Part shown: in pieces, positions 5,575 to 11,443 of the stretch
Numbering within the stretch: the first letter of the stretch is position 1
Layout of the letters: every line of letters starts with the position of its first letter
Source of the DNA: Ignavibacteriota bacterium
Lineage (GTDB): Bacteria > Bacteroidota > Ignavibacteria > Tepidaquicellales > Tepidaquicellaceae
Length of the DNA: 11,443 bases
Direction: 5' to 3'
NCBI GenBank assembly: GCA_003158365.1
Contig: PMIW01000238.1
Coordinates: 32,339-43,781, forward strand
The notes under the pieces: model-generated
The model's database searches: none
Seen by the model: only the letters and a program-made list of their open reading frames with translations
Told to the model about the DNA's origin: nothing
Program-made: the position numbers and the translations under genes

Positions 5575-7620
5575 ATGAAAAAAGTTATTTTTATCATCTG
5601 CTTTTTGTTACTTTTCGGAAATGGATATTCGCAATGGGAACAGGGCAACGGAATTTATGGAGTAGCCACTAGATCTCTTGTTGTTTCAGGAAATAATTTA
5701 TTTGCAGGCACGGGCAGTTCTGATGGAAATTCAACTGGTGTATTCCTATCAACAAATAATGGACAAAGTTGGACTCAAACCGCACTGAATGATAAAATTA
5801 TTTATTCCCTTGCCATTTCTGGTAATAATATTTTTGCAGGAACTTGGGTTTATGGAATATTTCTTTCAACAAATATCGGTCAGACCTGGATACAAACAGC
5901 TTTGAATAATGAAAATGTTTATTCTCTTGCAATTTCAGGAAATAATATATTTGCAGGAACAGAAGACGGGGTTTATCTTTCCACAAATAACGGACAAAAT
6001 TGGACTCAAAAAGGTTTGGAGAATATCAAGGTAAACACTTTTGCCATTTCAGGAAATAATATTTTTGCGGGAACCGGCAGTGTGTATGATACAGCTGGAG
6101 TTTATTTCTCATCAAATAACGGGCAAAACTGGTCGCAAACCTCTTTGAATAAAGTTATTTATTCTCTTACTATTTCAGGAAATAATGTTTTTGCGGGAAC
6201 CTTTTATGAAGGAGTTTACCGTTCCACAGATAATGGTCAAACCTGGACTCAGACCTCTTTAAATAATAAAGATGTTTATGCTCTTATCAGCACAGGAAGC
6301 GAGATAATTGCAGGTACATATTATCTATATGGATCAGGTTGTGTTTTTACATCTACAAATAATGGAGATAACTGGACTCAAACTACTTTGAATTCGCAGT
6401 ATACTTATGCTCTTGCTATCTCAGGAAATAATATATTTGCCGGAACTGAAAATGGCATATTTCTCTCCACAAATAATGGTAGTCTGTGGACTCGAACTTC
6501 TTTATCCAATATTACAATTACATGCATTGCCGGGGCAGGAAATTATATATATGCAGGCACATCATATTATTGGGGAATTTGGATTTCGACAAATAATGGA
6601 CAAAACTGGACACAAGGTGGAATGCAATCATATACTATAAATGCTCTTGCCGCAACAGGAAATAACGTATTTGCGGGAAGAGGAAACGTCTTTCGTTCGA
6701 CAAATAACGGTGTTTACTGGTCTGAAACAACTTTATCTAATCATGGAGTTTATTCTCTTGCTATTTCAGGAAACACTGTATATGCTGGAACAAGTGATTA
6801 TAGTGGTGTTTTTTTCACAACAAATAACGGGAATAATTGGACTCAAACAAGTTTGAATATTGGGTATATTTATTCACTTGCAGAATCAGGCAATAATATA
6901 TTTGCGGGAAGAGAAGCTGGTGTTTATCTCTCTACAAACAACGGACAAAACTGGTTTCAAACTGGTTTGAATGACCAGCAGGTTTTTTCTCTTGCTTGTT
7001 CAGGAAATACTGTTGTTGCAGGAACATTTCATTCCGGTGTTTTATTATCCACAAATAATGGAGTTAACTGGAATCAAACTGCTTTAAATAATTATATTAT
7101 AGACGCACTTTCGATTTCCGGAAATTATATTTTTGCAGGAACCAGAGATTGCGGAGTTTATTTTTCATCTAATAATGGTGCAAGCTGGGTTCAAAAAAAT
7201 CAGGGATTCGGTTGTAATCCCGGTATTAGATCTCTAATCATAATAAATAATTACATATTCGCAGGAACCGTAGGAAATTCTGTTTGGCGGCGATCTCTCT
7301 CAAATATAATAGGAATTCAAAGTATCAATTCAAACATCCCCGACAAATTTTCTCTTTCCCAGAACTACCCGAACCCGTTTAACCCGACTACGAATATTAA
7401 ATATCAGATTGCTAAAAATAGTTTTGTTACACTTAAAGTTTACGACATCCTCGGAAAAGAAATCACAACACTTGTTAACGAAAAACTTCAACCCGGTGAA
7501 TACGAAGTTCAATTTCCAAATGTGCAAGTTGCAAATGTACAATTGCCAAGCGGAGTTTATTTTTACAAACTCGTTGCCGGGGATTTTTCGGAGACGAGGA
7601 AAATGATACTATTGAAATAA
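5575..7620 (+). CDS. Secreted Asp-box beta-propeller protein with T9SS type A sorting domain
   Basis: A 681-residue exported protein of unknown substrate. Residues 1 to about 19 form a signal peptide (Lys-Lys, hydrophobic 'VIFIICFLLLFGN', likely cut after 'GYS'). Residues 21 to about 570 contain 13 Asp-box-like motifs of the form S-T-N-N-G-x-x-W, each followed by 'TQTxLN' and a strand like 'ISGNNIFAGT'. The period is about 40-44 residues. With the incomplete first and last units ('YIFAGTVGNSVWRRSL') this suggests about 14 blades, perhaps two seven-bladed propellers. Residues from about 586 form the T9SS sorting domain: 'FSLSQNYPNPFNPTT', 'VYDILGKEITTLV', 'PSGVYFYKLVAGDFSETRKMILLK'. T9SS cargo is exported to the periplasm by Sec, then moved to the surface or medium with removal of this domain. 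Asp-box propellers include sialidases, but no catalytic set is recognisable, so adhesion or ligand binding is as likely. There is no clear ribosome binding site. Confidence 0.9.
   Translation: MKKVIFIICFLLLFGNGYSQWEQGNGIYGVATRSLVVSGNNLFAGTGSSDGNSTGVFLSTNNGQSWTQTALNDKIIYSLAISGNNIFAGTWVYGIFLSTNIGQTWIQTALNNENVYSLAISGNNIFAGTEDGVYLSTNNGQNWTQKGLENIKVNTFAISGNNIFAGTGSVYDTAGVYFSSNNGQNWSQTSLNKVIYSLTISGNNVFAGTFYEGVYRSTDNGQTWTQTSLNNKDVYALISTGSEIIAGTYYLYGSGCVFTSTNNGDNWTQTTLNSQYTYALAISGNNIFAGTENGIFLSTNNGSLWTRTSLSNITITCIAGAGNYIYAGTSYYWGIWISTNNGQNWTQGGMQSYTINALAATGNNVFAGRGNVFRSTNNGVYWSETTLSNHGVYSLAISGNTVYAGTSDYSGVFFTTNNGNNWTQTSLNIGYIYSLAESGNNIFAGREAGVYLSTNNGQNWFQTGLNDQQVFSLACSGNTVVAGTFHSGVLLSTNNGVNWNQTALNNYIIDALSISGNYIFAGTRDCGVYFSSNNGASWVQKNQGFGCNPGIRSLIIINNYIFAGTVGNSVWRRSLSNIIGIQSINSNIPDKFSLSQNYPNPFNPTTNIKYQIAKNSFVTLKVYDILGKEITTLVNEKLQPGEYEVQFPNVQVANVQLPSGVYFYKLVAGDFSETRKMILLK
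7516..7545 (+). repeat. 15-bp direct duplication inside the sorting-domain coding region
   Basis: Two adjacent 15-base units, 7516-7530 and 7531-7545, share the core CAAATGT.CAA and encode 'PNVQV' and 'ANVQL'. Sorting domains of this type usually have about four residues (as in 'FDGSNLPSG') between the Phe and 'LPSG', but here there are nine. The excess of five residues equals one unit. Confidence 0.55.
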
Positions 7621-7627
7621 ACAGGCG

Positions 7628-7709
7628 CAAACTACAAAAGTCTAAATCTATAAAATATAAAAATCCTTAAAGACAATTTTATTTTATAAACTCAGACTTT
7701 TGTAGTTTG
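7628..7709. repeat. Long inverted repeat between convergent genes
   Basis: A perfect 16-bp pair of arms (7628-7643 and 7694-7709) encloses a symmetrical 5x5 internal loop and then a second 8-bp stem (7649-7656 with 7681-7688). The result is an 82-base imperfect palindrome filling the gap where the propeller and EIIA genes converge. No T run follows either outer arm, so it is not a classic terminator, though it could block transcription from both sides. The layout also suits a small mobile palindrome (MITE-like). Confidence 0.6.
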
Positions 7710-7739
7710 TAATAAACACTAATCACCAACCTCTAACCA

Positions 7740-8210
7740 CTATATATCCAGATAATTCTGCTCTTCTGTTTTAAATATCTGAAGCAGTTCCGCAGTGCTC
7801 TGCGCTTTTAGTAAATTGCTTCTGAACTCGTCTTTATTCATCAGCCTCGAAATCCTGCTCAGCAGTTTTATGTGAGTATTAAGCATGCTGTCTTTTCCTA
7901 CGAGTAAAAATATGAATACAACTTTTTCGGAGTCTATTGAATCGAAATCAATCGGCTCTGCCAGCACGGCAAATGCCGCAACTATGTCGCTTATATCGTC
8001 CGATTTACCGTGAGGAATTGCAAACCCTTTTCCGACTCCCGTGGAAACGAGTTTTTCCCTTTCGAACACTACTGCCCTCACTTTTTCAACATCGGTTATT
8101 TTTCCCGACTTGTTTGCAAGGTCAACCATCTTGTTAATCGCATCCATTTTATCTTTGGCTTCCATTCTCAACGCTAAAACATCTTCCGTTAAAATATCAC
8201 TGATTTTCAT
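7740..8210 (-). CDS. PTS EIIA (fructose/nitrogen-type) domain protein
   Basis: A 156-residue stand-alone EIIA type-2 domain, the family of FruA IIA and of the regulatory protein PtsN (EIIA-Ntr). The phospho-accepting His67 lies in 'GKGFAIPHGKSDDI', and the second signature 'VVFIFLLVGKDSMLNTHIKLLSRISRLM' (about 96-123) is present. It has no EIIB or EIIC domain, no membrane segment and no transporter next to it, so a regulatory PtsN-like role is more likely than sugar uptake; this is inference. It is the last gene of the lemA operon, starting 40 bases after the fusion gene. The start has no Shine-Dalgarno but gives the standard N-terminus 'MKISDILTEDVLAL'. HPr and enzyme I, needed to phosphorylate it, are not in the window. 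Confidence 0.92.
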   Translation of the reverse strand: MKISDILTEDVLALRMEAKDKMDAINKMVDLANKSGKITDVEKVRAVVFEREKLVSTGVGKGFAIPHGKSDDISDIVAAFAVLAEPIDFDSIDSEKVVFIFLLVGKDSMLNTHIKLLSRISRLMNKDEFRSNLLKAQSTAELLQIFKTEEQNYLDI

Positions 8211-8250
8211 AATAAAAATAATTTGTAAATTTTTTTCTATAAAATTTTAT

Positions 8251-10686
8251 TCAGCTTATATATGCCGAAATTTTTTCTTTGTATTCTTCGAGTAATTTTT
8301 CCGCTTTCTCGGCGGTGTCGCTTTCGACATTCAGATGCACCAGGTCCCTCGCTTTATCGGGAATGCACAATACAACATCCGTGCTGTCAAGGAATATTTT
8401 CACTCCGTCTATGAGCTGCTGCCTGTAATTCATCGTATCTTCCATGAACTTCCTCATTATCTTTCCTTTTTCCTCGCGGGTGCATTCCAGGTTGATTTTT
8501 CTCCTGTACAGTTTCGGAATTATCTTATCCACTTCCTCGATATTCATTTTTATTTTTGCGCTCATCTCGAGTATCTTCGCTATCGCAAACATGCCGTCCG
8601 TTGCATAAAGGAAATCGGGAAAGAAAACTCCCCTTCGCGTGCCGCCGACGAATTTAACGTCATTATCCTTGCAGGAAGTCATCATTGCATGGTGGGAATC
8701 TTTAACCCTGATTACTTCAACTCCGAATTCATCCGCAACCAGGTCAACTTCCCTGCTCGCCTGCACCGGGACCGCTATTTTCTTTACATCCGGCGTTGCC
8801 ATTAAAAACATTTTCAATACAATTACAAGAAACCTGTCGTCGTCGAACAGCCTTCCCTCGTGCGATGCCAGCCATATTTTCTCCCCCCCCGCATCAATCA
8901 TGAATCCTATATCGAAATTCAGCGACTTGACCACGTATGAAAAATTATCGATTGCTTTTTTAAATTCATCCCTGTCGCGCGTGATTTTATCTTTATCCAG
9001 ATGCGCCGACAGGGAAACCACTTCGCAGTTAAAATCACCGAGTATGTTCGGGAATATAGTTGAAGCAATCCCGTATGAATAATCCAGCACGATTTTAAAT
9101 TTCTTTTTCTTAATCACATCCACATCGAGCCGTGAAAGAAAATGCTCGCGGTATTTTACATTCGTTCTTTCGGGAAATCTTAAAGTCCCCACATTATCGA
9201 AATTTGCTCTCTGGTATTCCTCGCTGAAAAATAATCTTTCGATTCCTTTCGTTTTGCTCGTGGATAAATCCCTTCCGTCTTTATCGAAAAATATTATATC
9301 GGTTGTTCCTCTGTCGAACGGTGATTTTCTCACGAATATCCCGCCCGAGCCGTTTCCGTTTTTCAGCTCCTGTCTTAAAATCGGAATGGGTATTACCTGC
9401 AGGTCATTTACATTCACTCCCGAAGAAAGTATACCGCTCGTGATGGAGCGCTTAATCATGTTCGATATGTCGTCTATATCCCTGCCGACCATTACCTGCT
9501 TATTCATTCCGAGCGAAGCGCCGTAAACCGCGCCCAGCTTTGCACCGAACTCGGGATTAATCTGGAGGTTCGATAAACCGGTAATTCTTGAATCCGTGAA
9601 CAGCTCGTTAAAGAATGTATCTTCCTGAATCAGGCTTCGCGTTATCTTTGAATTGTTATCGATTTTCTTCTTGTCCCAGATTTTTATGCTGGAACTTACA
9701 AAAACATTTTTTCCGATAAAGCAGTTATCGCCGATGAAAACAAAATCATTTATCCTCGAATTTTCTTCTATGGTGCAATTCTGTCCGATTACATCGAATA
9801 ATATTTTTGCCTTGGCTTTAATTGTAACATTATCCCATATAACCGAATTTTTTATCTCGCTTCCTTTTTCAATCGTAACGCCGCTGCCTATTATGCTGTT
9901 TTCTATATATGCTCCGAACTCGATATTTGCATTACTGCCGATTAAATTGCTTCCGCTCTTTTCGAAATTAATATAGCCGAGCTTGTTATTCAGAACATCG
10001 AGATTGGAATTTATATATTCCTCGAGCGTTCCCACATCGCGCCAGTAGCCTTTGCTGTTATATCCGTGTATTTTTATTTTATTTTCAAGAAGCAGAGGGA
10101 ATAAGTCTTTCGAGAAATCAAAGCTTTCCCCTTCGGGAATGTATTTGAAAACTTCTTTATTGAAATAATATATGCCAGTATTTATTGTATCCGAAAAAAC
10201 TTCCGAAGATGACGGCTTCTCGAGAAATCTTACTATTTCGTGATTGCTGTTTGTCAGGACTATTCCGTACTGAAGAGGATTCTCGTGACCGTAAAGTGAA
10301 ATTGTTGCGACAGATTTTTTTTCTTTATGGAAATTGTAGAAATTTGAAAGATTAAAATTTGTCAGCACGTCGCCGCTTATCACAAGAAAATCATCTTTGA
10401 TGAATTCTTCTGAAAGCTTTACTGCACCTGCGGTCCCGTAATCCCTGTCAGGCGTAACATAACGCAGATTAACACCATACCTGCTCCCGTCGCCGAAAAA
10501 TTTCCTTATAATTTCGGGCTGATAGTAAAGAAGCATTGTGTAATCGGTAATGTTATGGTTCTTAAGCAATGTAAACAAATGCTCGAGCATCGGCTTATTT
10601 ACAATCGGAACCATAGGTTTCGGGATATTATTTGTCAGAGGTCTCAGCCTCGTCCCGAACCCGCCTGCCATAATAACAGCTTGCAT
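8251..10686 (-). CDS. Sugar-1-phosphate nucleotidyltransferase fused to a phosphomannomutase-like domain
   Basis: An 811-residue fusion, probably making GDP-mannose or a related NDP-sugar for surface polysaccharide. Residues 1-235 are a nucleotidyltransferase: 'MAGGFGTRLRPLT' with 'PKPMVPI', metal-binding Asp106 in 'LVISGDVLTNF', 'FLEKP' and 'YWRDVGTLEEY'. Residues about 245-350 are hexapeptide repeats of a left-handed beta helix ('IENSIIGSGVTIEKGSEIKN'). Residues about 375-811 resemble a phosphohexomutase, but the catalytic loops are altered. The serine loop is 'VRKSPFD' (Ser455) in place of TASHNP, the metal loop is 'DAGGEK' (598-603) in place of DGDGDR, the sugar-specificity loop is 'GTRRGVFFPDF', and the phosphate loop is 'IPDKARDLVHL' in place of PSGTEP. 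Long fusions with such variants exist as mannose-1-phosphate guanylyltransferases, so only the first activity is likely. It begins 6 bases after the lemA stop, without a Shine-Dalgarno. Confidence 0.9.
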   Translation of the reverse strand: MQAVIMAGGFGTRLRPLTNNIPKPMVPIVNKPMLEHLFTLLKNHNITDYTMLLYYQPEIIRKFFGDGSRYGVNLRYVTPDRDYGTAGAVKLSEEFIKDDFLVISGDVLTNFNLSNFYNFHKEKKSVATISLYGHENPLQYGIVLTNSNHEIVRFLEKPSSSEVFSDTINTGIYYFNKEVFKYIPEGESFDFSKDLFPLLLENKIKIHGYNSKGYWRDVGTLEEYINSNLDVLNNKLGYINFEKSGSNLIGSNANIEFGAYIENSIIGSGVTIEKGSEIKNSVIWDNVTIKAKAKILFDVIGQNCTIEENSRINDFVFIGDNCFIGKNVFVSSSIKIWDKKKIDNNSKITRSLIQEDTFFNELFTDSRITGLSNLQINPEFGAKLGAVYGASLGMNKQVMVGRDIDDISNMIKRSITSGILSSGVNVNDLQVIPIPILRQELKNGNGSGGIFVRKSPFDRGTTDIIFFDKDGRDLSTSKTKGIERLFFSEEYQRANFDNVGTLRFPERTNVKYREHFLSRLDVDVIKKKKFKIVLDYSYGIASTIFPNILGDFNCEVVSLSAHLDKDKITRDRDEFKKAIDNFSYVVKSLNFDIGFMIDAGGEKIWLASHEGRLFDDDRFLVIVLKMFLMATPDVKKIAVPVQASREVDLVADEFGVEVIRVKDSHHAMMTSCKDNDVKFVGGTRRGVFFPDFLYATDGMFAIAKILEMSAKIKMNIEEVDKIIPKLYRRKINLECTREEKGKIMRKFMEDTMNYRQQLIDGVKIFLDSTDVVLCIPDKARDLVHLNVESDTAEKAEKLLEEYKEKISAYIS

Positions 10687-10692
10687 AAAGTT

Positions 10693-11316
10693 TTATTTAT
10701 CTTTTTTTTCTTCTTTTTTGAAATCAAATTTTACATCAGGAGGAGTGTCCGAGCCTTCTTTTCCCTTGAAATATTGTTTTTCCTTGAATCCGAATATCTT
10801 CGCCATTATCAGCGTCGGGAAAGAGCGGACACTTGTGTTATATTCCTGTACTGCCTCGTTAAATTTTCTTCTCTCGACTGCAATCCTGTTTTCTGTTCCT
10901 TCAAGTTGTGACTGCAGCTGCAAAAAACTTTCATTCGATTTTAACTGCGGATAATTTTCAGTCACGACAAGCAATCTCGAAAGTGCAGATGATAAATTGT
11001 CCTGTGCTTTCTGGTATTTTGCAAATTTTTCCGGGTCATTCAAATCATCTGCGGTAATTTTTGTCTGTCCAACACGGCTTCTCATCTCAGTTACTTCCGT
11101 CAAAACGCTTTTTTCAAAATCTGCCGCGCCTTCTACTGTTTTTACAAGGTTCGGAATAAGATCGGCTCTTCTCTGATATTGATTTTCGACCTGCGACCAT
11201 GCCGAATTTACTTTTTCCTGCAAACTTACAAGTGTATTGTATCCGCATCCGTAAAAATTAGATGCAAAAAGAATAAATAATAAGAATATTGTAATTTTTA
11301 ATGTAATTGTTTTCAT
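10693..11316 (-). CDS. lemA: LemA family protein
   Basis: A 207-residue LemA family protein. These are membrane-anchored, mostly helical proteins whose role is poorly defined. Residues about 5-22 are a hydrophobic N-terminal segment ('LKITIFLLFILFASNFYG'). Cys24 follows in 'FYGC', which resembles a lipobox but lacks the usual small aliphatic residue at -3, so lipoprotein processing is uncertain. The family core is clear: 'GYNTLVSLQEKVNSAWSQVE', then 'YQRRADLIPNLVKTVEG', 'LLVVTENYPQLKSNESFLQL' and 'ENRIAVERRKFNEAVQEYN'. The C-terminus is Lys/Asp/Glu-rich. LemA genes often sit beside TPM-domain (YgcG-like) genes; none is inside the window, and the upstream neighbour lies beyond the right edge. 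It is the first visible gene of a likely operon with the fusion gene and EIIA. No ribosome binding site precedes the ATG. Confidence 0.95.
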   Translation of the reverse strand: MKTITLKITIFLLFILFASNFYGCGYNTLVSLQEKVNSAWSQVENQYQRRADLIPNLVKTVEGAADFEKSVLTEVTEMRSRVGQTKITADDLNDPEKFAKYQKAQDNLSSALSRLLVVTENYPQLKSNESFLQLQSQLEGTENRIAVERRKFNEAVQEYNTSVRSFPTLIMAKIFGFKEKQYFKGKEGSDTPPDVKFDFKKEEKKDK

Positions 11317-11390
11317 ACTGAAAATTTAATTGACCATAAAAATACTGAATTTAAACCATTAAAAAACCACATAAAGATATTAATTTTTAG

Positions 11391-11421
11391 AATTGCTTTT
11401 ACTTGCAATTTGTTACAAATT
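11391..11421. promoter_or_regulatory. Overlapping palindromes upstream of lemA
   Basis: AATTTGT (11407-11413), one base, then ACAAATT (11415-11421) form a 15-base palindrome. It overlaps a second inverted repeat, AATTGC (11391-11396) with GCAATT (11405-11410). They lie 75-105 bases before the lemA ATG and could be an operator. No convincing promoter boxes are visible in the 127 bases upstream of lemA, and AT-rich sequence produces such palindromes by chance. Confidence 0.25.
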
Positions 11422-11443
11422 TGGAAAAATCATTAAAAATTAA

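Noticed and set aside
6407..6856. Two plus-strand open frames of 71-77 codons inside the propeller gene
   Set aside because: They are out-of-frame readings of the repeated propeller units, which explains their length and repetitive translation.
5640..7300. Propeller repeats considered as a CRISPR-like or non-coding repeat array
   Set aside because: The units are about 120-130 bases, vary in length by whole codons, stay in one open frame and encode Asp-box blades.
5575..7620. Sialidase function for the propeller protein
   Set aside because: Asp-box motifs alone are found in many propellers, and I could not identify the arginine triad, Tyr/Glu pair or Asp of sialidases in the sequence.
8239..8250. 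ATAAAATTTTAT palindrome between the fusion gene and the EIIA gene as an operator
   Set aside because: A 12-base palindrome made only of A and T in AT-rich DNA is expected by chance, and it has no loop to form a terminator.
8335..9082. Long plus-strand open frames of 147-156 codons opposite the fusion gene
   Set aside because: They lie wholly antisense to a well-supported enzyme with clear motifs, have no ribosome binding site, and their translations show no recognisable domain.

Overview
The window is an AT-rich stretch of a bacterial chromosome, most likely from an Ignavibacteria-type member of the Bacteroidota/Chlorobi group. The best evidence is a secreted beta-propeller protein ending in a type IX secretion (T9SS) type A sorting domain of the 'SLSQNYPNPFNPTT' kind. 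Start codons with almost no Shine-Dalgarno sequence agree with this. The assignment is an inference from gene content; no rRNA or other phylogenetic marker is present.

Layout. Positions 1-2335 are on the + strand: the 3' end of pnp (polynucleotide phosphorylase, KH and S1 domains), a strong intrinsic terminator, a small STAS-domain protein, a small Rieske [2Fe-2S] protein, and queG (epoxyqueuosine reductase, the last step of tRNA queuosine synthesis). Positions 2336-2550 are non-coding and dense in repeats: a REPIN-like double hairpin, an intrinsic terminator serving the minus strand, and a 9-bp tandem repeat. Positions 2551-5301 (minus) encode a full-length pyruvate phosphate dikinase with its catalytic His and Cys in place. 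A 273-bp divergent promoter region (5302-5574) separates it from the T9SS-exported propeller protein (5575-7620, +). A long inverted repeat lies in the gap where that gene converges with the next. Positions 7740-11316 (minus) hold three closely spaced genes, transcribed in the order lemA, a fused nucleotidyltransferase/phosphomannomutase-like protein, and a PTS EIIA-type protein. The gaps are 6 and 40 bases, so they probably form one operon.

Most genes are housekeeping: RNA turnover, tRNA modification, pyruvate/PEP interconversion, sugar-nucleotide synthesis. I did not find a convincing undescribed defence or mobile system, and there is no CRISPR array, tRNA, rRNA or transposase gene. The points worth a second look are the several classes of small palindromic or tandem repeats in the gaps, one of which may have entered the T9SS sorting domain; the four diverged active-site loops of the mutase half of the fusion protein, one of them encoded by a G8 run; and the pairing of that protein with an EIIA regulator.
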